A stretch of DNA of 45,883 nt from Lachnospiraceae bacterium (GCA_024699595.1 JAILPG010000248.1:1-45883), one strand, 5' to 3'. Shown: positions 35,156 to 44,418, counted from the stretch's first letter. Made by a program: numbers and translations. Notes: generated from the letters alone by a model not told the origin.

Positions 35156-35248
35156 AACCTTCTCCAAATATAGTCCGCCTTTTCTGTGTCATCCGTGTCA
35201 TGCACGGGAAAGGCTTCTTAAGGAAAACCTGATCAGATCACGCCTTCC

Positions 35249-36367
35249 TTAGAACACATATCTTTCGTTTTTCTCAAGCACGATCTTTATCTCGCCTTCG
35301 CCCTTGAAGTAGGAGTTGGCTCTGATCGTGTCGCGGCTTTCAACTATGCAGTTTTCGATATAGGTGTTGTCACCGATGTAAACATCATTTAAGATGATGG
35401 AATTCTTGATGACGCAGTTGTTTCCGATGAAAGCCTTCTTGAATATAACGGAATCCTCAAGGGTACCGTTTATGATCGTACCGCTTGCTACAAGGGAATT
35501 GCGGACATTTGAACCCACATTGTATTTGGCGGGCGGCATGTCATCAACCTTGGAATAAACCTCGGGATAGGTCTTAAAGAAGTAATCTCTTACCTCGGGC
35601 TTAAGGAAATCCATGTTGGTCCTGAAGTAATCCTGAACGGAAGCGATGTTGCTCCAGTAATCCTTATGCATGTAGCCGTAGATCTTCTTTACATCCGTAT
35701 ATCTGATGAGGATGTCGCGGACGAAATCATATCTTTCTTCCTCGGCGCTCTTTTCGATGAGCTCGATGAGCTGACGCCTTCTGATAACATAGATACCGCA
35801 GGATACGATGCTGGACTTTGCTATCATGGGCTTCTCATCAAAGTTCTCGATACGGTTGTCGGAATTCATCTTTACGATACCGAATCTCTCAACATCCTGA
35901 TCCTTGGGAAGCTCGGTACATACTACAGTGATGTCTGCCTTCTTGTCTATGTGATATTCAAGCACCTTGTTATAATCGAGCTTATATACAGCGTCACCGC
36001 TTGCAACGATGACATAGGGCTCGTGACTCTTTTTCAGGAAATCGAGGTTCTGGAAGATCGAGTCAGCCGTGCCTCTGTACCAAAGATTGTTATCTGTTGT
36101 AACAGTCGGGGTAAATACATACAGTCCGCCCTGTTTACGACCGAAATCCCACCATTTTGAAGAGCTTAAGTGCTCATTTAAGCTCCTTGCGTTGTACTGC
36201 GTGATCACGCCGACCTTTGCCACATGGGAATTGGACATATTGCTTAGCGCAAAATCGATAGCCCTGAAATTTCCTGCCACCGGCATGGCTGCGATCGCCC
36301 TTTTCTGTGAAAGCTCCTTCATACGGAAGCTGTTACCTCCTGCCAAAATAATTCCAATCGCTCTCAT
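35249..36367 (-). CDS. glgD: Glucose-1-phosphate adenylyltransferase, GlgD (regulatory) subunit
   Basis: This 372-residue protein has a nucleotidyltransferase domain followed by a left-handed beta-helix (about residues 270-372, repeated hexapeptides such as NCVIKNSIILNDVYIGDNTYIENC). The N-terminal loop is ILAGGNSFRMKELSQKRA rather than the full catalytic GGxGxRL...KPA pattern of GlgC, as in the non-catalytic GlgD partners of Firmicutes. With GlgC it makes ADP-glucose for glycogen synthesis. Its ATG shares one base with the glgC stop (TAATG). Confidence 0.95.
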   Translation of the reverse strand: MRAIGIILAGGNSFRMKELSQKRAIAAMPVAGNFRAIDFALSNMSNSHVAKVGVITQYNARSLNEHLSSSKWWDFGRKQGGLYVFTPTVTTDNNLWYRGTADSIFQNLDFLKKSHEPYVIVASGDAVYKLDYNKVLEYHIDKKADITVVCTELPKDQDVERFGIVKMNSDNRIENFDEKPMIAKSSIVSCGIYVIRRRQLIELIEKSAEEERYDFVRDILIRYTDVKKIYGYMHKDYWSNIASVQDYFRTNMDFLKPEVRDYFFKTYPEVYSKVDDMPPAKYNVGSNVRNSLVASGTIINGTLEDSVIFKKAFIGNNCVIKNSIILNDVYIGDNTYIENCIVESRDTIRANSYFKGEGEIKIVLEKNERYVF

Positions 36368-37638
36368 TATCTGTCACCTGCCTTCACAAAAGTCTTTCCG
36401 CTTGCAAGGAATTTGTCTTTATAATCAGAAGCCTTTGTAACGCCTGATACCATAGTGTTCTTTCCGATGGTGATGCCGTCCGGGATGACGGTGGTCTCAC
36501 CGACCGTTACAAGACCCTTCGTATAGATGGAAGGATCGGTCTCGTTCTCAACCTCTTCACCGGCACCGAGGACAACATTGTTTCCGATCTTTGCGTTCTC
36601 TGCGATGATAGCTTTGTCTATGGTGCAGTTATCACCTATCTCGGTATCGTTCATGATGATCGAATCCCTTATGACGGTATCCTTTCCTATTACGATGTTG
36701 CAGCCGATAACGGAGTTGTATACCTTTCCGTAGATGTTGGTACCTTCACCGATTATGCTTTTTTCTATAACGGAATCCGATGAAATGTACTGGGGCGGCA
36801 GAGCCTCGCTCTTTGTATAGATCTTCCAGTATTCCTCATAGAGGTTGAACTCGGGGATGATATCGATAAGCTCCATATTGGCCTCCCAGTATGAGCTTAA
36901 GGTTCCTACATCCTTCCAGTAACCGTTGTATTCATATGCGAATTCCCTCTTGCCGTTCTTGTGGCAGTAGGGGATGACATGCTTTCCGAAATCAAGACCG
37001 GGCTGATCGGCATTTTTGATGAGTGCTTCCTTAAGTACCGGCCAGTTAAATATGTAAATACCCATGGAGGCTAGATTGCTTCTCGGATTTTCGGGCTTCT
37101 CCTCGAAATCCGTGATCATCCTGTCCTCGTCGGTAATGAGGATACCGAATCTCTTCGCCTCCTCATAAGGAACCGGCATTGCGGCTATCGTAACGTCGGC
37201 ATGATTTGCTTTGTGGAAATCAAGCATTACCTCATAATCCATCTTGTAGATGTGATCACCTGACAATATAAGGATATAATCCGGATTATACATTTCCATG
37301 TATTCGATGTTCTGATATATGGCATTTGCAGTACCGGTATACCATTCGCTGTTGGTATTCTTCTCGTAAGGGGGGAGTACCGTTACACCGCCGACATTAC
37401 GGTCAAGATCCCAGGGAATACCGATGCCGATATGGGTATTAAGCCTTAAGGGCTGATACTGGGTCAGGACTCCGACGGTATCAATGCCTGAATTGATACA
37501 GTTACTGAGCGGAAAATCTATGATCCTGTATTTCCCGCCAAAAGCAACAGCCGGCTTTGCTACCTTGGATGTCAGGATACCGAGTCTCGATCCCTGTCCG
37601 CCGGCAAGAAGCATAGCAATCATTTCCTTCTTAATCAC
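36367..37638 (-). CDS. glgC: Glucose-1-phosphate adenylyltransferase, GlgC (catalytic) subunit
   Basis: This 423-residue protein starts [20 protein letters not shown] with the complete G-loop and continues [34 protein letters not shown] carries the catalytic Asp, and [13 protein letters not shown] is the glucose-1-phosphate region. A beta-helix follows (about 290-415). It forms ADP-glucose from ATP and glucose-1-phosphate, the committed step of glycogen synthesis. A longer frame begins at 37686, but the GTG at 37638 has AGAGGTG at good spacing and restores the family's usual N-terminus, so I chose it. It is the first gene of glgCD. Confidence 0.96.
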   Translation of the reverse strand: MIKKEMIAMLLAGGQGSRLGILTSKVAKPAVAFGGKYRIIDFPLSNCINSGIDTVGVLTQYQPLRLNTHIGIGIPWDLDRNVGGVTVLPPYEKNTNSEWYTGTANAIYQNIEYMEMYNPDYILILSGDHIYKMDYEVMLDFHKANHADVTIAAMPVPYEEAKRFGILITDEDRMITDFEEKPENPRSNLASMGIYIFNWPVLKEALIKNADQPGLDFGKHVIPYCHKNGKREFAYEYNGYWKDVGTLSSYWEANMELIDIIPEFNLYEEYWKIYTKSEALPPQYISSDSVIEKSIIGEGTNIYGKVYNSVIGCNIVIGKDTVIRDSIIMNDTEIGDNCTIDKAIIAENAKIGNNVVLGAGEEVENETDPSIYTKGLVTVGETTVIPDGITIGKNTMVSGVTKASDYKDKFLASGKTFVKAGDR

Positions 37639-37671
37639 GTTATCACCTCTGCTAAAATAATTGTAATGCGA

Positions 37672-37693
37672 AAATGACAAAAACATGTCATTT
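37672..37693. promoter_or_regulatory. Palindrome in the glgC leader
   Basis: AAATGACA (37672-37679) and TGTCATTT (37686-37693) are perfect inverted repeats with a 6-base spacer. It lies about 35 bases before the glgC start and downstream of the promoter. It could be an operator or a leader hairpin. Confidence 0.4.
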
Positions 37694-37733
37694 ACCGCAA
37701 ATAAAATATGAACAAATGATATTTGCCCAAAAC

Positions 37734-37762
37734 ATTATATCATAATAATTGATGATAGTGAA
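37734..37762 (-). promoter_or_regulatory. Promoter of glgC-glgD
   Basis: On the minus strand: TTCACT (37762-37757), a 17-base spacer and TATAAT (37739-37734). The -35 match is moderate and the -10 is perfect. Confidence 0.65.
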
Positions 37763-37802
37763 CAAAATCGAGATCATATACGGGAAAATCTTTGTTGATT
37801 AT

Positions 37803-37823
37803 TACCATATACAAGATATGGTA
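37803..37823. promoter_or_regulatory. Palindrome upstream of murC
   Basis: TACCATAT (37803-37810) and ATATGGTA (37816-37823) are exact inverted repeats around ACAAG. AT-rich -10-like hexamers (TATATT, TATTAT) follow immediately, so it may overlap the murC promoter. No matching consensus operator is known to me. Confidence 0.4.
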
Positions 37824-37961
37824 TATTATAACAATAAGCATATATAAATCTTGTAAAACGGAACTGATTAGACTATGCTTATAAAAGCAGCAAAGATCCG
37901 AACGGATCTGTGTGACAGCTGCGTTTATCCAGAGAAAATAATACTGTCCGGGAGAAAAAAG

Positions 37962-39347
37962 ATGTATGAAATAAGCTTTGAAAAGCCAATAAAGGTTCAT
38001 TTTATCGGTATAGGAGGCATCAGCATGAGCGGGCTGTCCGAGATCCTCCTGTCAAGAGGATTTACGGTATCCGGATCCGATAATAAGGAATCCGACCTGA
38101 CAAAGAGGCTTGAGAGCGCAGGTATCAGGATATACATAGGTCAGAAGGCTGAAAACATACAGGATGATATACAGCTTGTTGTCTATACGGCAGCGATACA
38201 TGATGACAACCCCGAGCTTTCCGAGGTAAGAAGACGGAACATCCCTACGCTTACCAGAGCAGAGCTTTTGGGGCAGATCATGAAAAATTACAGACTTCCC
38301 GTTGCCGTATCCGGTACTCACGGAAAGACGACAACGACTTCGATGCTGACATCGATCTTACTTGCAGCCGATACCGATCCTACGATATCCGTCGGAGGGA
38401 TACTTAAGGAGATCGGCGGTAATATAAGGATCGGACATTCACCGTATTTTGTTACAGAAGCCTGTGAATACACAAACAGCTTTTTAAGCTTTTTCCCAAA
38501 ATACGGCATTATCTTAAATATAGAAGAGGATCACATGGATTTCTTTAAGGATCTTGCCGATGTAAGGCATTCCTTTAAGAGATTTGCAGAACTCCTTCCT
38601 CAGGACGGGGCACTGATCATCAATGCGGATATAGAAAACCTTGGAGAACTTACAGACGGTCTTTCCTGCAAGGTGATAACCTATTCCGATGCAGAGGATA
38701 CGGATGCGGATGTCGGATGCACAGACATAAGCTTTGACGCAAACGGTTACGGGAGTTATGAGCTCCTTATAAAAAAAGAAAAAGCGGGAAGGATCACTCT
38801 GAGTGTTCCGGGAAGGCACAATATCTCAAATTCCCTTGCGGCTATCGCTTCAGCGCTCGAGCTTTCGATCGGAATGGACAGCATAAAGGCCGGGCTTTCG
38901 GGATTTCACGGTACCGACAGAAGATTTGAATACAGGGGAGACTACAAGGGAATAAAGATCGTGGATGATTATGCACATCATCCCACCGAGATAAAGATGA
39001 CTTTGACCGCAGCGCAGAAATACCCGCATAAGACTCTGTGGACCGTATTCCAGCCGCATACCTACACAAGGACCAAGGCGTTCTTTGATGATTTTGTCGA
39101 AGCACTTACTCTGTCCGACAAGGTGATACTTGCAGAAATATATGCGGCAAGGGAGAAGGACAATCTGGGACTTTCCTCTTTACAGATAAGCGAGGCACTT
39201 AACAGACGGGGCACTGAAAGCTACTTCTTTGACACATTTGAAAAGATCGAGGACTTCATAGACAAAAACTTATCCGAAGGTGATCTGTTGATAACCATGG
39301 GCGCGGGAGACGTGGTAAACATTGCAGATGACTTAACCCGCAGATAG
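37962..39347 (+). CDS. murC: UDP-N-acetylmuramate--L-alanine ligase
   Basis: This 461-residue Mur ligase has an N-terminal UDP-binding domain (VHFIGIGGISMSGLSEILL), a central ATPase domain (VAVSGTHGKTTTTSML P-loop; CEYTNSFLSFFPKYGIILNIEEDHMDFF in two conserved stretches), and a C-terminal domain (DDYAHHPTEIK, FQPHTYTRTKAFFDDF). It adds L-alanine to UDP-MurNAc in peptidoglycan synthesis. A longer frame begins at 37875, but the ATG at 37962 has GGGAGAAAAAAG directly upstream and gives the usual family length, so I chose it. A strong hairpin terminator follows. Confidence 0.96.
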   Translation: MYEISFEKPIKVHFIGIGGISMSGLSEILLSRGFTVSGSDNKESDLTKRLESAGIRIYIGQKAENIQDDIQLVVYTAAIHDDNPELSEVRRRNIPTLTRAELLGQIMKNYRLPVAVSGTHGKTTTTSMLTSILLAADTDPTISVGGILKEIGGNIRIGHSPYFVTEACEYTNSFLSFFPKYGIILNIEEDHMDFFKDLADVRHSFKRFAELLPQDGALIINADIENLGELTDGLSCKVITYSDAEDTDADVGCTDISFDANGYGSYELLIKKEKAGRITLSVPGRHNISNSLAAIASALELSIGMDSIKAGLSGFHGTDRRFEYRGDYKGIKIVDDYAHHPTEIKMTLTAAQKYPHKTLWTVFQPHTYTRTKAFFDDFVEALTLSDKVILAEIYAAREKDNLGLSSLQISEALNRRGTESYFFDTFEKIEDFIDKNLSEGDLLITMGAGDVVNIADDLTRR

Positions 39348-39506
39348 TTATACACATAATCCACAGCCGTACCTGAGCTTTCAAAAAAATCGGCTGTGGA
39401 TTATTTGATTTACATAATCATTTAACAGACAAAACAGATATGCCAAAAAACAGGCATATGATCATACGAACATAATTTCTGAGATGACTTATCCACATTA
39501 TCCACA
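39348..39506. promoter_or_regulatory. Cluster of DnaA boxes upstream of the primosome operon
   Basis: TTATACACA (39348-39356) abuts TAATCCACA (39357-39365). An inverted TGTGGATTA lies at 39395-39403. Two perfect consensus boxes, TTATCCACA at 39489-39497 and 39498-39506, abut each other. The DNA between the groups (about 39404-39488) is AT-rich and contains an ATATGCC/GGCATAT inverted repeat. The cluster lies 120-280 bases upstream of a dnaD-like gene. It could be a DnaA-controlled promoter region, a DnaA-titrating site or an origin-like element; no dnaA gene is nearby. Confidence 0.75.
39356..39413 (+). terminator. Terminator of murC, built from DnaA-box-like arms
   Basis: ATAATCCACAGCCG (39356-39369) and CGGCTGTGGATTAT (39391-39404) form a perfect 14-bp stem with a 21-base loop, followed by TTGATTT. 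The arms contain TAATCCACA and its complement, one mismatch from the DnaA box TTATCCACA. Confidence 0.75.
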
Positions 39507-39573
39507 GGCTCTGTAAACCCTGAAAATACAGCTTTTGTGGGCATAACAAATCGTTTTTTTGACAATAGCTGTA

Positions 39574-39582
39574 TGTTATAAT
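39574..39582 (+). promoter_or_regulatory. Extended -10 promoter for dnaD-dnaC-prs
   Basis: TGTTATAAT gives an extended -10 (TG at 39574-39575, TATAAT at 39577-39582). A TTGACA at 39559-39564 is only 12 bases away and is too close to be its -35 element. The leader is about 40 bases. Confidence 0.65.
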
Positions 39583-39629
39583 CCCATTACATAAATTATT
39601 TAGTCATGTCGATTAATCGGAGGGATATA

Positions 39630-40757
39630 ATGGATAATCTTGTGGTATCCTGCGAGCATCCGGGATTCACCAATGTTTCCGATGCATTTATAGATGATAT
39701 ACTGGGAAGCCTTAATGAGTCACAGGTAAAGATATACCTTTATTTACTGCGCTCTGTTCAGGGCAATATAGAGATATCCATGACATCGATAGAGGATAAG
39801 TTTAATTATTCCGAAAAGGATGTCATCAGGGCCTTTAAATATCTTGAAAAGAACAGGCTTATAAAGATCAATACGGATGATAACAAGAACCTAAGGGGAC
39901 TCTCGCTGCTTGAGCCCGTGTCCTCATCCGGGAAAGAGTCAGAGCCCGGGTCTGTGTCTGAATCTGAGTCTGTGTCCGCAGCTGTTAACGGATCAGAGCC
40001 GGAATCTTCTTCCGGTAAGAGCGCAAAGAGTGCGGCCTGCAGAGAGAAAGGCGATCCGGTATCGGTCAAGGATGCAGAGTTTCCAAAAAAGGCTTCTTTT
40101 TCCTTTGATGAGCTTGAAAACTTCAAGGCCCGTCCTGAGATCTGCGAGCTGTTATATGTATCCGAGACCTATCTTAAGCGTATGCTCAATGAAACGGATG
40201 TATCGTCGATCCTTTATATGAACAGTGTGTTAGGCTTTCCGCCCGCGCTCATTGAGTATCTGATCGAATACTGTGCAAACAGTAATAAGGTAAAGATGAG
40301 CTACATAGAGAAGGTGGCACTTACCTGGGCAAGGGAAGGCATTAAGAGCGTAGAGGAAGCCAAAAAGAGAACAAGCGACGTTCCTTCGGAGACCTATGAA
40401 GTGCTGAAGGCTTTTGGGATCAAGAGAAGAAAACCCTGCGATCCCGAGACAGCCTATGTAAAAAAATGGCTTAATGAGTACGGTTTTTCCCTTGATATCA
40501 TCCTGCTTGCCTGCGAGAGGACTATCATGAACATACATGAGCCGGGCTTTGAATATACGGATGCGATCCTCTCCAACTGGAAAAAGAGCGGTGTAAAGAG
40601 CGTTTCGGATATAGAAAGGCTTGATGAAGAGAGGCAGAAGGAAAAAGAAAAGGCAAAGGGATCCGCGGTAAAGAAGAGTCCCAAAGCAGGAAAAAAGACT
40701 GCTGCAAAGAGCTCTAAAACAGATTACGATGCTCTGGCAAAGGAGCTTTTAGACTGA
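39630..40757 (+). CDS. dnaD: DnaD-domain replication initiation protein
   Basis: This 375-residue protein has an N-terminal winged-helix-like segment (LNESQVKIYLYLLRS...YSEKDVIRAFKYLEKNRLIKI). A disordered Ser/Glu-rich linker follows (about residues 95-150, e.g. SESESVSAAVNGSEPESSSG), then tandem DnaD/DnaB-C-type helical domains (about 200-330, with ALTWAREGIKSVEEA and a final YTDAILSNWKKSGVKSV). The C-terminus is basic (KKSPKAGKKTAAKSSK). DnaD proteins remodel DNA and help load the helicase. The ATG at 39630 has CGGAGGG upstream and was preferred over an in-frame ATG at 39606. It is followed by the DnaC-like loader gene. Confidence 0.85.
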   Translation: MDNLVVSCEHPGFTNVSDAFIDDILGSLNESQVKIYLYLLRSVQGNIEISMTSIEDKFNYSEKDVIRAFKYLEKNRLIKINTDDNKNLRGLSLLEPVSSSGKESEPGSVSESESVSAAVNGSEPESSSGKSAKSAACREKGDPVSVKDAEFPKKASFSFDELENFKARPEICELLYVSETYLKRMLNETDVSSILYMNSVLGFPPALIEYLIEYCANSNKVKMSYIEKVALTWAREGIKSVEEAKKRTSDVPSETYEVLKAFGIKRRKPCDPETAYVKKWLNEYGFSLDIILLACERTIMNIHEPGFEYTDAILSNWKKSGVKSVSDIERLDEERQKEKEKAKGSAVKKSPKAGKKTAAKSSKTDYDALAKELLD

Positions 40758-40781
40758 TAAGCGCAGGCGTAAGGAGAAGAA

Positions 40782-41771
40782 ATGGCACTGTCAAACAGTA
40801 AATATATGGACATAATGTATGACTATGATGAACGCATCAGGTCAAATGCAGAAGAGAGACAGAGACGCAGAGACGAGATCATTAAAAAGATACCCGGATT
40901 TAAGGATCTTGACGGTGCTGCTCTCAACATATCGTTAAATTACGGACTGAAGCTTGTGGAGGGTGATGTCGAAAGCGTATCCGATCTTAAGGAAAAGACG
41001 GATCAGATCATTAATAAAAAGAGGCAGCTCTTAAAAGAATACGGATATCCCGAGGATTATCTCGATCCGATATATGACTGTCCCGACTGTAAGGACACAG
41101 GATATATAGACGGTAAGAGATGCCACTGCTTAAAAAAGAGGATCATAGAAAAGCTCTATGACCAGTCAGGCATTGCAAAGATCCTTAAGGAGGAAAACTT
41201 TAACACCCTGTCCTATGATTACTACTATGACGACGAGCTTGAGCAGATGCAGGATATCATAAAAAAATGCAGAAGCTACGCTGATTCGTTTGAGGAAGAG
41301 GATGGGACAAAAAACATACTGTTCTTCGGTGATCCCGGGACCGGCAAGACCTTCCTTACCAACTGCATAGCCAAGGAGGTTCTTGATAAGTGCCACAGCG
41401 TGATATACTTTACTTCTACGGCATTATTTGATACACTTGCTACGTATTCTTTCAGGAATAACGGTGAATCGGAGGAAATTAACGGGATAAGGGACGATAT
41501 CCTCGGCTGTGACCTTCTGATCATCGACGATCTGGGAACGGAGAGTACAAACAGCTTTGTGATCTCGCAGTTTTTCATGATCATCAATGACAGGATAAAC
41601 AGAAAGAAGAGCACCATCATCTCGACAAATCTTTCGATGTCCGAGCTGTCCGAACGTTACGATGAGAGAAGCGTATCAAGGATCATGGGTAATTATCTGC
41701 TTCTGAATCCGAGGATCTCGGATATCAGGATCAAGATGAAGAAGAGAAAAAAAGAAAGTGAGACAGACTGA
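40782..41771 (+). CDS. dnaI: DnaC/DnaI-like helicase-loader ATPase
   Basis: This 329-residue protein has a helical N-terminal part, a zinc-binding segment CPDCKDTGYIDGKRCHCLKK (near residues 103-122), and an AAA+ domain with Walker A FFGDPGTGKTF (about 182-190) and Walker B LLIIDDLGTE (about 246-255), plus STNLSMSEL and SVSRIMGN (sensor/arginine finger region). It matches the clostridial DnaC/DnaI loader that delivers DnaB (encoded at 6882-8234). AAGGAGAAGAA precedes the ATG. It lies 24 bases after the DnaD-like gene and 2 bases before the PRPP synthase gene. Confidence 0.92.
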   Translation: MALSNSKYMDIMYDYDERIRSNAEERQRRRDEIIKKIPGFKDLDGAALNISLNYGLKLVEGDVESVSDLKEKTDQIINKKRQLLKEYGYPEDYLDPIYDCPDCKDTGYIDGKRCHCLKKRIIEKLYDQSGIAKILKEENFNTLSYDYYYDDELEQMQDIIKKCRSYADSFEEEDGTKNILFFGDPGTGKTFLTNCIAKEVLDKCHSVIYFTSTALFDTLATYSFRNNGESEEINGIRDDILGCDLLIIDDLGTESTNSFVISQFFMIINDRINRKKSTIISTNLSMSELSERYDERSVSRIMGNYLLLNPRISDIRIKMKKRKKESETD

Positions 41772-41773
41772 AC

Positions 41774-42967
41774 ATGTCAAGACGCGAAGAGAAGCGTAAC
41801 CTTGAGACTATCCCCGTCGGATCACTGAGGATGATCCCGCTTGCAGGATGCATGGCCCTCGGAGAGATGGTGGATAAATACCTTGTGGAATGGCGAACGG
41901 AGAGGGAGAACGAGCACAAGAATTCACTTGCGTTTTCCGGATACCAGAGGGATTCATACATTCTCGATGCAAAGATCTCGAGATTCGGAACGGGAGAGGC
42001 AAAGGGAGTTATAAATGAATCAGTCAGAGGTACCGATCTCTATCTGCTTGTGGACATCAGCAACTATTCCATGACCTATTCGCTGTGCGGACATGAGAAT
42101 CATATGTCTCCGGACGATCATTACCAGGATCTTAAGAGGATCATAGCGGCAGTCGGAGGAAAAGCACGAAGGATCACCGTGATCATGCCCTTCCTCTATG
42201 AGAGCAGACAGCATAAGCGCTCCGCAAGAGAATCTCTTGACTGCGCAATAGCACTTCAGGAACTGACCCGTATGGGTGTTGACAATATAATAACCTTTGA
42301 TGCACATGATGCGAGGGTGCAGAATGCGATCCCCTTATCGAGCTTTGAGACGGTAAGACCCGCATACCAGTTCATAAAGGGACTGCTTCATAACGTCAAG
42401 GATCTTCAGCTTGACTCTTCGCACATGATGATAGTTAGCCCGGACGAGGGCGGTATGAGCAGAGCTATCTATCTTGCCAACGTTCTCGGACTCGATGTCG
42501 GAATGTTCTATAAGAGAAGGGATTACACCAGGATAGAGAACGGCAAGAATCCCATCGTCTCACATGAGTTCCTCGGATCTTCGGTAGAGGGCAAGGATGT
42601 ACTTGTCATAGATGACATGATATCATCTGGAGACAGTGTCATAGATGTGGCTCACCAGTTAAAGGAGAGAAAGGCAAAAAGGATATTCATAGCAGCTACT
42701 TTCGGATTGTTCACTGCAGGCCTTACACCTTTTGATATAGCCTGTGACGGCGGTTTCATAGACAAGGTGCTGACTACGAACCTCGTATACCAGACACCGG
42801 AGCTTCTTAAGAGAGATTATTATATCAACTGTGACCTGAGTAAATACATAGCATATATCATAGATACCTTAAATCACGATTCATCGATCAGCGATCTGTT
42901 AAATCCGAGTGACAGGATACAGAGCCTTGTAAACGAATACAAGGAAAAGAACGGACAGCTGTCCTAA
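41774..42967 (+). CDS. prs: Ribose-phosphate pyrophosphokinase (long form)
   Basis: This 397-residue protein is longer than the usual 315. It carries an N-terminal extension (about 70 residues) before a Prs core: FLYESRQHKRSARESLDCA (ATP-binding region with KRS in place of DRK), ITFDAHDARVQNAIP, MMIVSPDEGGMSRA, and the PRPP signature VLVIDDMISSGDSVID (about residues 276-291). It makes PRPP from ribose-5-phosphate and ATP for nucleotide synthesis, and so supports upp. Such long forms are typical of Lachnospiraceae; whether it is the only Prs is not known from this window. It is the last gene of the dnaD-dnaC-prs operon and is followed by a terminator. Confidence 0.9.
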   Translation: MSRREEKRNLETIPVGSLRMIPLAGCMALGEMVDKYLVEWRTERENEHKNSLAFSGYQRDSYILDAKISRFGTGEAKGVINESVRGTDLYLLVDISNYSMTYSLCGHENHMSPDDHYQDLKRIIAAVGGKARRITVIMPFLYESRQHKRSARESLDCAIALQELTRMGVDNIITFDAHDARVQNAIPLSSFETVRPAYQFIKGLLHNVKDLQLDSSHMMIVSPDEGGMSRAIYLANVLGLDVGMFYKRRDYTRIENGKNPIVSHEFLGSSVEGKDVLVIDDMISSGDSVIDVAHQLKERKAKRIFIAATFGLFTAGLTPFDIACDGGFIDKVLTTNLVYQTPELLKRDYYINCDLSKYIAYIIDTLNHDSSISDLLNPSDRIQSLVNEYKEKNGQLS

Positions 42968-42994
42968 ACGTGATGAGGATTTTTATAAAGATAA

Positions 42995-43030
42995 AAGAAG
43001 AGCCGGAGATGATCTCTCCGGCCTTCTTTA
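42995..43030 (+). terminator. Terminator of the primosome-prs operon
   Basis: GCCGGAGA (43002-43009) and TCTCCGGC (43015-43022) form a perfect 8-bp stem with a 5-base loop, extended by AAGAAG/CTTCTT; the T-rich CTTCTTTATATA follows. A second hairpin, AAACGCT (43041-43047) with AGCGTTT (43054-43060), lies between it and the convergent sahH stop. Confidence 0.88.
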
Positions 43031-43069
43031 TATATTAGCGAAACGCTGGTTAAAGCGTTTTCTCAGATC

Positions 43070-44317
43070 CTACACGATCGACTTGTTCAGATATGCAACC
43101 TGCTCTTCGGTCAGCGTATCGATCTTCTTTCCGAGGAATGCAAGCTTCCTTACGGCTACATCATTATCAACTTCCTTCGGAACATCGATGATCATCTTAT
43201 CAAGCTGTCCTTCATGCTCCACAAGGTATTTTGCTGAGAGAGCCTGGATAGCAAATGACATATCCATTATCTCTGCCGGATGTCCGTCGCCTGCTGCAAG
43301 GTTAACGAGCCTTCCCTCAGCGATAACGTTTATCCATTGTCCGGTAGGCAGCTTATAGCCCATGATGTTATGACGCATTTCTTTTGTCTCAACGGCGATC
43401 TTCTTAAGACCTGCCATGTCGATTTCGCAGTCGAAATGACCTGCGTTGCAGAGGATGGCTCCGTCCTTCATTACGGCAAAATCTTCTGCGTCTATAACCT
43501 TGTCACAGCCTGTTACCGTTACAAAGAAGTCGCCGACCTTTGCGGCCTCATTCATCGGCATTACATCAAAGCCGTCCATTACTGCTTCTATTGCTTTTAC
43601 GGGATCGATCTCGGTAACGATGACTCTTGCACCGAGTCCCTTTGCTCTCATGGCAACACCCTTGCCGCACCAGCCGTAGCCTGCAACAACTACCATCTTG
43701 CCTGCAACGATCAGATTGGTGGTACGGTTGATGCCGTCCCATACTGACTGTCCAGTGCCGTATCTGTTATCAAAGAGATGCTTGCAGTCTGCGTTGTTTA
43801 CAAGCACCATGGGGAACTTGAGATCTCCGGCCCTGTCCATGGCAAGCAGCCTGATGATACCGGTAGTGGTCTCTTCACAGCCACCGATAACTCCGGGGAT
43901 GAGTTCCTTAAGCTCTGTATGCATCATGTGTACGAGATCACCGCCGTCATCTATGATGATGTTCGGTCCCGGGGTGAGGACTGCCTTGATATGTCTGTCA
44001 TACTCCTCGGGGGTGGATCCGTACCATGCGTGAACCTCAAGACCTGCCTTAACAAGTGCAGCTGCTACATCGTCCTGTGTGGACAGGGGATTGGAGCCTG
44101 TTACATACATCTCGGCACCGCCTGCTGCAAGAACTTTGCACAGATATGCTGTCTTGGCCTCAAGGTGTACTGAAAGAGCAACTTTTTTTCCTTTGAAGGG
44201 CTTGGTCTTTGAAAACTCCTCTTCAAGTGTCCTTAATAAGTCACAGTTCCTCTTTACCCATTCGATCTTCTTTTCGCCTGACTCGGCTAAATTAATGTCT
44301 CTGATCTCACTGCTCAT
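43070..44317 (-). CDS. ahcY: Adenosylhomocysteinase
   Basis: This 415-residue protein contains SVHLEAKTAYL, GSNPLSTQDDVAAAL, IIDDGGDLVHMMH, and the NAD-binding Rossmann motif VVAGYGWCGKGVAMRAKGLGARV near its middle. HFDCEIDMAGL and the tail YLNKSIV are family-typical. It hydrolyses S-adenosylhomocysteine to adenosine and homocysteine, relieving product inhibition of methyltransferases. It is the shorter form of bacteria and archaea, without the roughly 40-residue insertion of many bacterial SahH proteins. AAGGAGG precedes the ATG. No SAH riboswitch was recognised in the 101-base upstream gap. Confidence 0.95.
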   Translation of the reverse strand: MSSEIRDINLAESGEKKIEWVKRNCDLLRTLEEEFSKTKPFKGKKVALSVHLEAKTAYLCKVLAAGGAEMYVTGSNPLSTQDDVAAALVKAGLEVHAWYGSTPEEYDRHIKAVLTPGPNIIIDDGGDLVHMMHTELKELIPGVIGGCEETTTGIIRLLAMDRAGDLKFPMVLVNNADCKHLFDNRYGTGQSVWDGINRTTNLIVAGKMVVVAGYGWCGKGVAMRAKGLGARVIVTEIDPVKAIEAVMDGFDVMPMNEAAKVGDFFVTVTGCDKVIDAEDFAVMKDGAILCNAGHFDCEIDMAGLKKIAVETKEMRHNIMGYKLPTGQWINVIAEGRLVNLAAGDGHPAEIMDMSFAIQALSAKYLVEHEGQLDKMIIDVPKEVDNDVAVRKLAFLGKKIDTLTEEQVAYLNKSIV

Positions 44318-44418
44318 AAATGTACCTCCTTACATCTGAAATAGAAATTAGTAGTTAATTCAGCCGAATTTTTATTAACGTGATGGTCGTCTGCCCTATC
44401 ATCACAATAGCGAGTATA

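Noticed and set aside
37875..37961. A 29-residue N-terminal extension of MurC
   Set aside because: It is not homologous to MurC N-termini, and the ATG at 37962 has a ribosome binding site directly upstream.
39559..39582. TTGACA as the -35 box for the TATAAT upstream of dnaD
   Set aside because: The spacing is only 12 bases. The TG before TATAAT makes an extended -10 promoter the better reading.
44318..44418. An S-adenosylhomocysteine riboswitch before adenosylhomocysteinase
   Set aside because: The gap holds only short stems (GTGATG/CATCAC and AATTC/GAATT). I could not fit the pseudoknotted SAH riboswitch core.
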